51,930 nucleotides of DNA, from positions 1 through 51,930 of the forward strand of contig JAGXFH010000067.1 in NCBI GenBank assembly GCA_024637315.1, given 5' to 3'. Under the pieces are notes generated by a model. That model did no database searches. It was not told where the DNA came from and saw nothing but the letters and a program-made list of their open reading frames with translations. Position 1 is the stretch's first letter, and every line of letters begins with the position of its first letter. Below are positions 18,319-25,133 of the stretch, one piece after another. The position numbers were made by a program, and so were the translations under genes. Origin of the DNA: Brevirhabdus sp. Lineage in GTDB: Bacteria > Pseudomonadota > Alphaproteobacteria > Rhodobacterales > Rhodobacteraceae.

Positions 18319-19817
18319 CCCTGGGCATGCCGCGCGGCAACATCCTGTTCGTGACTGTCGACCAGCTGGCCGCCGAAGTGCTGGACGGACCGCTGGCCGC
18401 GCATGTCGCGACGCCGAACTTCGACCGGCTGGCAGCGACCGGCGCGACGTTCGCGAACCATTTCACCGTCACCGTGCCCTGCGGCCCGGCCCGCGCCAGC
18501 CTGCTGACCGGGCTTTACGCGATGAACCACCGCGCGATCCGCAACGGCACGCCGCTGGCCCGCCATCACGCCACCATCGCCACCGAGGCGCGGCGGGCGG
18601 GCTACGAGCCGCTGTTGTTCGGCTACTCGGACATCGCGCCCGACCCGACCGGCATGGACCCCGAAGACCCTGACCTGCGCGTTTATGAAGGCGTCGCGCC
18701 GGGGTTTCGCGAACTGGTCGAGATGCGGCTGGAATACGGGCTGGAATGGCCCGCCCACCTGCGGGCGAAGGGCTATGCGGTCGAGCCTGGCGAAACGCTG
18801 TTCCGCCCGGTTCCGACCTCGGGCGCCGATCCGCGCCCGTCCGATCCGGCGCTCTACCGCGCCGAGGACAGCGACACCGCCTATCTGACCGACCGCACGC
18901 TTGCAGCGCTCGACATCCGTCGCGACCGCCCGTGGTTCGCGCATCTCACCTATATCAGGCCGCATCCGCCGCTGGTCGCGCCGTCGCCCTACAACGCGAT
19001 GATCGCGCCAGACGGCCTGCCGGCCCCGAAGCTCCGCCGCCCCGATCACCCGTTCCTCGACGCCTGGTTCAGCGCGCCCAGCAATCGCGGCCTCTTCTGG
19101 GGCTTCGACGGCGACAGCGCGGCACTGAGCGACGCCCGGATCGCAGAGCTTCGCGCTGTCTATCTGGGCCTCGTCGCCGAGGTCGATCACCATCTGGGGC
19201 GGATCGTCGACTGGCTGGACGCAACCGGCCAGACCGACCGCACGCTGATCGTGCTGACCGCCGATCACGGCGAGATGCTGGGCGCCAAGCAGATGTGGGG
19301 CAAGGAAAGCGTCTTCGAACCCGCCTTCCGGGTGCCGCTGATGATCCGCGATCCTCGCGCCCCGGCGGCGGGGCGGCGGATCACCGCCTTGACCGAGTCG
19401 GTGGATATCGCGCCGACGATCCTCGACTGGATCGGGCTGACCCCGCCGGATGCGTTCGACGGACAGTCGCTGCTGCCCTTGTTGCAGGGCCCCGCGCCTG
19501 AAACCTGGCGCGACGCGGTGTTTCACGAAGCCGAGTTCGGCCACCCGACCGAGCCGACCAGGTTCCAGACCCATCTGGGCCTTTCGCATACCGAAACCGG
19601 GGTCAGCATCCTGCGCGAGGAGCGCTGGAAATACGTTCATTTCGGCGGCGGCATCGCGCCGATGCTGTTCGATTTGCAAACCGACCCGGACGAGACCCGC
19701 GATCTGGCCGCCGGGCCGGACCACGCCGCCGAGGTCTCTCGCCTCGCCCGCCGCCTGATCGACCGGATGACCGAACGCCGCGACCGGCGGCTGACGCAAT
19801 ACACGCTTGGCGACTGA
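18315..19817 (+). CDS. Sulfatase / phosphonate monoester hydrolase-like enzyme (alkaline phosphatase superfamily)
   Basis: 500 residues from a GTG that overlaps the ATPase stop; an ATG at 18327 is an alternative. Metal ligands appear in FVTVDQ (D16) and TADHGE (D317, H318). The formylglycine motif C-x-P-x-R is CGPAR with C56 and R60, so Cys56 would need conversion by a formylglycine-generating enzyme. YIRPHPPLVAPSPYN and MWGKESVFEPAFRVPLM resemble phosphonate monoesterases and choline-sulfatase-like enzymes. There is no signal peptide, so it should act in the cytoplasm on an imported ester. The exact ester type is not decided by sequence. Confidence 0.87.
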   Translation: MTLGMPRGNILFVTVDQLAAEVLDGPLAAHVATPNFDRLAATGATFANHFTVTVPCGPARASLLTGLYAMNHRAIRNGTPLARHHATIATEARRAGYEPLLFGYSDIAPDPTGMDPEDPDLRVYEGVAPGFRELVEMRLEYGLEWPAHLRAKGYAVEPGETLFRPVPTSGADPRPSDPALYRAEDSDTAYLTDRTLAALDIRRDRPWFAHLTYIRPHPPLVAPSPYNAMIAPDGLPAPKLRRPDHPFLDAWFSAPSNRGLFWGFDGDSAALSDARIAELRAVYLGLVAEVDHHLGRIVDWLDATGQTDRTLIVLTADHGEMLGAKQMWGKESVFEPAFRVPLMIRDPRAPAAGRRITALTESVDIAPTILDWIGLTPPDAFDGQSLLPLLQGPAPETWRDAVFHEAEFGHPTEPTRFQTHLGLSHTETGVSILREERWKYVHFGGGIAPMLFDLQTDPDETRDLAAGPDHAAEVSRLARRLIDRMTERRDRRLTQYTLGD

Positions 19818-19980
19818 AGCATCCGGTTCAAGCCGACCCGCTGCTTGCCATACGCAACCTGACGCCGTTCTGGACAAACATGACACAACCGCTAGGTTTT
19901 TTCCCGAGGGCTGCCGCAGCTTCGGGCCGCCCGGTGCAGACGATCCCGGCCAACGGGACCTTTCAGGGAGGAACGATTTG

Positions 19981-21012
19981 ATGAGACTGTTCAACCGGAT
20001 CGCCGCAGGTCTTGCGGTCATCGCGATCACCGCAACCGCCGCAGGGGCGGCAACGGTCGGCGGCTTCACCAGCTTCTTCGTGTTCGGCGACAGCCTCAGC
20101 GACAATGGCAACCTTTTCGCCGCCACCGGCGGCACATCGCCCGCCAGCCCGCCCTATTTCGACGGCCGCTTCTCGAATGGCCCGGTCTGGGCCGAGCATG
20201 TGGCCGGGGAGTTCACCGATGCCGGCCTTGCCACGGCGAATTTCGCCCATGGCGGCGCGCGGGCGATCCCGGATGCCGACCCGATACCCGACCTGCCGCT
20301 GCAGATCGGGATCTTCGCCACCTCGGTGCCGTCTGCCATCCTTGGCGACCGGCCGCTCGCCTCGCTCTGGTACGGCGCGAATGACCTGTTCGGCGCGATC
20401 GGCAACCAGTCGCTGCCCGACCTGCTGCAAACCGCCCGCGATGCCGCCAATGCGGTGACGCTTGGCGCGGCGGCGCTGGGGATCAACGATGTCCTGATGT
20501 TCAACCTGCCCGATCTGGGCCGGACCCCCGCCTACGCGCTGTTCGATCCGGCCAATGCCGGGGATGCCAGCGCGGCCACGGCGGAATTCAACAGGCAGCT
20601 GGGACTGGGTCAGGCGCTGTTGCGCGCCGGCGGGCTGCAGGTGAACGCGATCGACACCAATGCGCTGTTCAACCAGCTGCTGGATGATCCCGTCGGCTTT
20701 GGCCTCAGCGATGCGACGCTGCCCTGCATCATTCCCGGCGTGTCGGTCTGTTCGCCAGCCGAGGCGATGCAGTTGGCCTTCTTCGATCCGGTTCACCCGA
20801 ATGCGACGATCCACGGTGTGATCGCGGATGCCGTCCTGGGCGACATCACGCCGGTGACGCTGCCGCTGCCCGCGCCGATGCTGGCGGCGGGCCTGTTGGC
20901 CCTGGCGCTTCTGCGCCGCCGCATGCCTGCCCGGACGGCGGGCGGGCTCCGGCCTATTCCTGAAGGGTCTCCAGATAGGCGACCAGATCGACGATCGGCT
21001 GGCTGGTCATGA
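19981..21012 (+). CDS. Secreted SGNH/GDSL hydrolase with VPLPA-CTERM-like sorting signal
   Basis: 343 residues. GGAGGA precedes the ATG. A signal peptide (MRLFNRIAAGLAVIAITATA, ending AGA) leads into the GDSL blocks: FVFGDSLSDNGN (nucleophile Ser), GAND (oxyanion Asn) and DPVHPN (Asp/His). Near the end, LPLPAPMLAAGLLALALLRRR has the PxP-helix-Arg-cluster layout of the Rhodobacterales VPLPA-CTERM signal. The frame continues 32 residues beyond RRR and overlaps the convergent cytochrome gene by 59 bases, which is odd for such a signal. It probably cleaves esters at or outside the cell surface. Confidence 0.85.
   Translation: MRLFNRIAAGLAVIAITATAAGAATVGGFTSFFVFGDSLSDNGNLFAATGGTSPASPPYFDGRFSNGPVWAEHVAGEFTDAGLATANFAHGGARAIPDADPIPDLPLQIGIFATSVPSAILGDRPLASLWYGANDLFGAIGNQSLPDLLQTARDAANAVTLGAAALGINDVLMFNLPDLGRTPAYALFDPANAGDASAATAEFNRQLGLGQALLRAGGLQVNAIDTNALFNQLLDDPVGFGLSDATLPCIIPGVSVCSPAEAMQLAFFDPVHPNATIHGVIADAVLGDITPVTLPLPAPMLAAGLLALALLRRRMPARTAGGLRPIPEGSPDRRPDRRSAGWS
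20925..20947. terminator. Hairpin inside the 3' end of the SGNH gene
   Basis: GCCTGCCCG (20925-20933) pairs with CGGGCGGGC (20939-20947), including one U-G wobble, around a 5-base loop. It lies just after the Arg cluster codons and 7 bases before the end of the convergent cytochrome gene. The position suggests a terminator for a gene that once ended here. No U-run follows. Confidence 0.4.
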
Positions 21013-21346
21013 TCGGCTGACCCGCGGCGTCCGGCAGCGCCACGCCCTTGCCCTCGAAGAAGTCGCCATAGACCGGCATCGGCGAGCCATGCGCGACCAA
21101 GGGGTCGCGACCGTCGATCCGGGCGACGACGCGGAACGTCGGGAAGGTGCCGTCATTGCCGGCGGCCAGAAGCGTCAGGTTGGTCGGCTGCACGATCAGC
21201 GCCGGCGCAGTCGGGCCGTTGCCGGTGGCGTCCAGCCCGTGGCACGTGGCACAGTGGTCAAGGTAAACCTCGCGCCCCCCGACCGCATCCTGGGACAGGA
21301 CGGCCGTGGGCACCAGGGCGGCAACAAGGATCAGCGGTTTGAGCAT
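20954..21346 (-). CDS. Periplasmic c-type cytochrome (small, class I)
   Basis: 130 residues. Signal peptide of about 18 residues ends TAVLS before QDAVGG. One haem site CATCH, and the sixth ligand is probably the Met of HGSPMPVYGD. The C-terminal helix DLVAYLETLQE closes the fold. It is a paralogue of the next cytochrome, sharing NGTFP, IDG and the LxAYxESLQ ending. A full FNR-type promoter lies upstream, so it probably carries electrons under low oxygen. Partner enzymes are not in the window. Confidence 0.92.
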   Translation of the reverse strand: MLKPLILVAALVPTAVLSQDAVGGREVYLDHCATCHGLDATGNGPTAPALIVQPTNLTLLAAGNDGTFPTFRVVARIDGRDPLVAHGSPMPVYGDFFEGKGVALPDAAGQPIMTSQPIVDLVAYLETLQE

Positions 21347-21400
21347 GGCATCCTCCGTTCGAGTTCAGGTCAATGCTAGCGGCGGCGGACCTCATCCACC

Positions 21401-21414
21401 TTGATCCGCATCAA
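21401..21414 (-). promoter_or_regulatory. Consensus FNR box with -10 at ideal spacing
   Basis: TTGAT-CCGC-ATCAA is a perfect match to TTGAT-N4-ATCAA. On the minus strand, TAGCAT (21378-21373) is a good -10. With the start at 21366 the box centre (21407.5) falls exactly at -41.5, the class II activating position. A GGAGG precedes the cytochrome ATG. The box overlaps the stop codon of the upstream cytochrome gene (21411-21413). Confidence 0.8.
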
Positions 21415-21806
21415 GGGCGTTGCAGGCTTTCGATATAGGCGGTCAGTTCGACCAGGCGCACCGGCGTCGGCGTCAGCTTGCGCCCGCCCGTATCGATCAG
21501 CATGGTCTCGCCCATCAGGATCTCTCCGAATTCCGGCATCGTGCCGTGGCCGGCGCGCGAATAGCCGTCGATCGTACTCATCACCTCGACCTGCGGGAAG
21601 GTGCCGCCATTGCGCGCGGCGATGCGGCTCAGATCGGGCGGCGCGGGGGTCAACACGGCGGCGGCCGGGCCGTCGCCCTGGCCCGCGGCGCCGTGACAGG
21701 AGGCACAGTTATCGGCGAAGAATTTCGGCGCCGGCGGCGGCGCGGGTTCGACATTGCAGGCCGCGACGAGGCCAGACATGGCCGCAAGGATCAGGATTCT
21801 CTGCAT
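21411..21806 (-). CDS. Lipoprotein c-type cytochrome (small, class I)
   Basis: 131 residues. A lipobox LVAAC puts the lipidated Cys near residue 17, followed by a proline-rich linker (EPAPPPAPK). Haem site CASCH; the sixth ligand is probably the Met of HGTMPEFGE. It would sit on a membrane face in the periplasm. It is upstream of, and homologous to, the soluble cytochrome, so the pair probably arose by tandem duplication. A Crp/Fnr-like dyad lies 22-37 bp before the start codon. Confidence 0.9.
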   Translation of the reverse strand: MQRILILAAMSGLVAACNVEPAPPPAPKFFADNCASCHGAAGQGDGPAAAVLTPAPPDLSRIAARNGGTFPQVEVMSTIDGYSRAGHGTMPEFGEILMGETMLIDTGGRKLTPTPVRLVELTAYIESLQRP

Positions 21807-21828
21807 CGATTGCCTCTCGCTTTTCCGT

Positions 21829-21844
21829 GGTGATCCGGGTCACC
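21829..21844. promoter_or_regulatory. Crp/Fnr-superfamily-like dyad
   Basis: GGTGA-TCCGGG-TCACC (21829-21844) matches the GTGA-N6-TCAC core of CRP sites and TGAT-N4-GTCA of FNR sites, but lacks the outer TT/AA of FNR boxes. It is centred 30 bp before the lipoprotein-cytochrome ATG and 90 bp before the YdcZ-like gene, in their divergent gap. Ownership and sign of control are unknown. Confidence 0.35.
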
Positions 21845-21926
21845 TTGGCCCTAGTCATGAACCGGAACGTTGTTCCACGTCAACTGTGTCGCGGCACCCG
21901 CCGCGACGCAAGCAGGAGAACAGAAG

Positions 21927-22379
21927 ATGGAGCCTTCGACCGACACTTTGCGCTACGCCACGGTGATGCTGGCGGCGGGCTTCGGCATTCCGGTGCTGGC
22001 GGCGCTCAATGCCCAGCTGGGCACACGCCTGGGATCGCCCGCCGCGGCGGCGACCTGCCTTTTCGTCATCGCCTTCGCCTCAAGCGCTGCGCTGCTGCTG
22101 GTCACCGGCCCGGCGGCCCTGGCGGGGATCGCGGCGGCCCCGAAACACCTTCTTCTGGCCGGGTGCCTTGTCGCGTTCTACGTGCTTTCGATCACCTGGG
22201 TCGCGCCGAAGTTCGGCGTCGGCAATGCCGTCTTCTTCGTGCTGCTGGGTCAGCTGGTCAGCGCCGCCGCGATCGACCATTTCGGGCTGATGGGCGCCAG
22301 GGTATCGCCGGTCAGCCTGACGCGGGGCGCCGGCATCGTGCTGATGGCCCTTGGCGTGTTGCTGACCCAAAAGGCATGA
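21927..22379 (+). CDS. DMT-superfamily YdcZ (DUF606) family membrane protein
   Basis: 150 residues with about five hydrophobic helices (ATVMLAAGFGIPVLAAL, AAAATCLFVIAFASSAALLL and others) and the family loop ITWVAPKFGVGNAVFFVLLGQ. AGGAGA before the ATG fixes the start; the frame is open upstream to 21870 without support. YdcZ-type proteins are half-sized relatives of drug/metabolite exporters with largely unknown substrates. The 231 bases downstream to the capsule genes hold nothing I can identify. Confidence 0.8.
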   Translation: MEPSTDTLRYATVMLAAGFGIPVLAALNAQLGTRLGSPAAAATCLFVIAFASSAALLLVTGPAALAGIAAAPKHLLLAGCLVAFYVLSITWVAPKFGVGNAVFFVLLGQLVSAAAIDHFGLMGARVSPVSLTRGAGIVLMALGVLLTQKA

Positions 22380-22610
22380 AGCATGTTGGCAAAAGAGTGA
22401 ATCGGCACTGCGCCGCCTCCCGCTGCGCTCGAACGCGGGTTCCGATGTCTTTCGTCTCGAATATTCCCCGAATCGCTGTCGGACGCGCCATCGGCGCAAC
22501 GCTTGCGGCGGCATTCACGACAAACCTGCCCGCAAGCCTCGCAAAACGGGTGACGCGGCCCGGTTTTACGGGCAATAGAACCGCATGATGATCGTCATGG
22601 CCGGATCCCG

Positions 22611-23903
22611 ATGACCCACTTCGCAGGCAAAGACCGGCATTTCCTGTTCCTGCAGGGTCCGCACGGTCCGTTTTTCAGGCGTCTGGCCACAATGCTGGGC
22701 AAGACCGGTGCCAAAGTCTGGCGGGTCGGCTTCAATGCCGGGGATCAGGCCTTCTGGACGGATCACGGCAGCTACCTGCCGTTCACCGACAGCCCTGATC
22801 GCTGGCCCGAATGTCTCGACCGGCTGCTGAGCGACAAATCCATCACCGATATCGTTGCATACGGCGATACCCGCCCGGTCCATGCGCAGGCCGTCGCGGC
22901 GGCGCGGGCGCGCGGTCTGACCGTGCATGTCTTCGAGGAAGGCTACCTGCGGCCCTACTGGGTGACCTATGAACGCGGCGGCTCGAACGGCCATTCGCGG
23001 CTGATGACGATGGATGTCGCCCATATGCAGCGCGTGCTCGCCCGGTCGGAAATGGACGCGCCCGAAATCCCGGCGCATTGGGGCGACATGCGCGAACACG
23101 TGTTCTACGGTGCGCTCTACCATGCCTCCGTGATCTTCGGAAATCGCCGCTACCGCCAGTTCCGCCCGCATCGCGCAATCCCGCCGGCGGGCGAGTTTCG
23201 GCTGTATCTCAAGCGTCTGGCGTTGATGCCCTGGCTCTGGCTCGACCGGATCATCGCCACCCAGAGGATCAAGCGCGGCGGCTTTCCCTACCATCTGGTG
23301 CTGCTGCAACTTGAACATGATGCAAGCTTCCGGCACCATTCGCCGTTCGCGTCGATGGCCGATTTCATCACCGCCGTGATCAAGGGCTTCGCCGAGGGCG
23401 CACCCAGCCACCATCACCTGGTCTTCAAGGCGCATCCGCTGGAAGATGGCCGCGTGCCGCTCAGACGGGTGATCCGCCAGCAGGCGGCGGCGCAGGGCGT
23501 TGCCGATAGGGTGCATTTCGTGCGCGGCGGCAAGCTGGAGCAGCTGCTCGACCACGCGCGGGGGGCGGTGACGGTGAATTCCACCGCCGCGCAGCAGGTC
23601 TTGTGGCGCGGCCTGCCGCTGCGGGCGTTCGGCGATGCGGTCTACGGCAAGCCGGAATTCGTTTCCGACCAGCCGCTCGCCGAATTCTTCGCCCGCCCGA
23701 CCCGTCCCGACCCCGCCGCCTATCGCGATTACCGGCTGTTCCTGCTGGAAACCAGCCAGGTCGCGGGCGGCTTCTACTCGACGCGCGGCCGCCGCCAGCT
23801 GTTGCGGCAGATCGTCGACATGATGCTGTCGCCGGCCGATCCCTACGAGGCGCTGGAAACCGGAACAGCGGCACCACGGCAACAGTTCAACCTGATCAAA
23901 TAG
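22611..23903 (+). CDS. kpsS: Capsule synthesis protein, KpsS-like beta-Kdo transferase
   Basis: 430 residues, similar in length to KpsS. Family motifs are HVFEEGYLRPYWVTYERGG, LVFKAHPLEDGR and VNSTAAQQVLWRGLPLRAFG. KpsS adds the first beta-linked Kdo to a phosphatidylglycerol acceptor for ABC-dependent (group 2 type) capsules, in the cytoplasm at the inner membrane. It precedes the export lipoprotein gene by 96 bases. The Shine-Dalgarno is weak. Confidence 0.88.
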   Translation: MTHFAGKDRHFLFLQGPHGPFFRRLATMLGKTGAKVWRVGFNAGDQAFWTDHGSYLPFTDSPDRWPECLDRLLSDKSITDIVAYGDTRPVHAQAVAAARARGLTVHVFEEGYLRPYWVTYERGGSNGHSRLMTMDVAHMQRVLARSEMDAPEIPAHWGDMREHVFYGALYHASVIFGNRRYRQFRPHRAIPPAGEFRLYLKRLALMPWLWLDRIIATQRIKRGGFPYHLVLLQLEHDASFRHHSPFASMADFITAVIKGFAEGAPSHHHLVFKAHPLEDGRVPLRRVIRQQAAAQGVADRVHFVRGGKLEQLLDHARGAVTVNSTAAQQVLWRGLPLRAFGDAVYGKPEFVSDQPLAEFFARPTRPDPAAYRDYRLFLLETSQVAGGFYSTRGRRQLLRQIVDMMLSPADPYEALETGTAAPRQQFNLIK

Positions 23904-23999
23904 CGCAAGGGACAAGCTTTTCTGGCTTTTTTCTCAACAGAACGGTAGCTTGTGAAAAAAAGAAGACCGAGGCAGCGATCAGGTTGAGGAGACCAAGCA

Positions 24000-25133
24000 G
24001 TGAAAATCACGTTCAAGCGTGGGGCACGGATAGCCGTCCTGTTGGTGCTGGCCGGCACCCTGGCGGCCTGCGGGCTGCCACGCTCGGGGCCCAACAAGCG
24101 AGAAATCTTTGCAGGTTCGGTCCAGAAGAAAGGCGATGCCTTCATCGTCGAGGTCAATGACCATGTCACCCGCACCACCGCCGTGGTGCCGGCCTTCGGG
24201 TTCACACCAGCGTTCGTCAATGCCGGCCTTGTCGGCTCTGACACGATCCAGCCCGGCGACACGCTGGGGCTGACGATCTGGGAAAACGTCGATGATGGGC
24301 TGCTGGCCGGAACCGGCGAGGCGGCGACAATGCTGGAAGAGGTCCAGGTCGACGGCTCCGGCTTCATCTATGTCCCCTATGCCGGCCGCATCAAGGCCGC
24401 GGGCAACTCGCCCGAGGCGATCCGCCGGATCATCACCGACAAACTCGACGATCAGACCCCCGATCCGCAGGTGCTGGTGCGCCGCCTTGCCGGCGACGGC
24501 TCGACCGTGTCGGTCACCGGGGCCGTTGGCGGCCAGGGCATCTTCGCCATCGAGCGTCCGACCCGCACGATCTCGGCGATGCTGGCCCGCGCCGGCGGCG
24601 TCGCGATCGAACCCGAGATCGCCCAGGTCACGATCTTCCGCGGCGGGCATCAGGCCAAGGTCTGGTTCCAGGATCTCTACAAGAACCCCAGCTACGACAT
24701 CGCGCTGCGCGGCGGCGACCGGATCCTGGTCGAGGCCGATACAAGATCGTTCACCGCGATGGGCGCCACCGGCGCGCAAAGCCGCGTGGTTTTCGACAAG
24801 CAGGCGCTCTCGGCACTGGAAGCCATCGCCGCGGTGGGCGGCCTCAATCCCAGCCAGGCCGATCCGACAGGCGTGTTCGTCTTCCGCAACGAACCGCAGG
24901 AAATCGCAAGTTCGGTTCTGGGCCGCACCGACCTGATCGGCGATCAGCGCATGGTCTACGTGCTGGACCTGACCGGCACCAACGGCGTCTTTCTGGCCCG
25001 CGATTTCGTGATCCGCGACGGCGATACCGTCTACGTGACCGAAGCGCCCTTCGTGCAATGGTCGAAAGTCCTTGGCGCAGCGCTTGGCAACCTGCAGTCC
25101 CTGAGCGCGGCGGACAGGCTGACCAACAGGTGA
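24000..25133 (+). CDS. Polysaccharide export outer-membrane lipoprotein (Wza/KpsD family)
   Basis: 377 residues from a GTG with GAGGAG upstream. Lipobox LAAC places the lipidated Cys near residue 24. A polysaccharide-export (PES) domain covers about residues 85-165 (IQPGDTLGLTIWE, VQVDGSGFIYVPYAGRI), followed by SLBB-like repeats (VTGAVGGQGIF, LRGGDRILVEAD). It forms the periplasmic/outer-membrane channel for the capsule. It overlaps kpsC as GTGA. The gap before it is AT-rich with an inverted repeat ACAAGCT (23912-23918) / AGCTTGT (23947-23953). Confidence 0.9.
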   Translation: MKITFKRGARIAVLLVLAGTLAACGLPRSGPNKREIFAGSVQKKGDAFIVEVNDHVTRTTAVVPAFGFTPAFVNAGLVGSDTIQPGDTLGLTIWENVDDGLLAGTGEAATMLEEVQVDGSGFIYVPYAGRIKAAGNSPEAIRRIITDKLDDQTPDPQVLVRRLAGDGSTVSVTGAVGGQGIFAIERPTRTISAMLARAGGVAIEPEIAQVTIFRGGHQAKVWFQDLYKNPSYDIALRGGDRILVEADTRSFTAMGATGAQSRVVFDKQALSALEAIAAVGGLNPSQADPTGVFVFRNEPQEIASSVLGRTDLIGDQRMVYVLDLTGTNGVFLARDFVIRDGDTVYVTEAPFVQWSKVLGAALGNLQSLSAADRLTNR

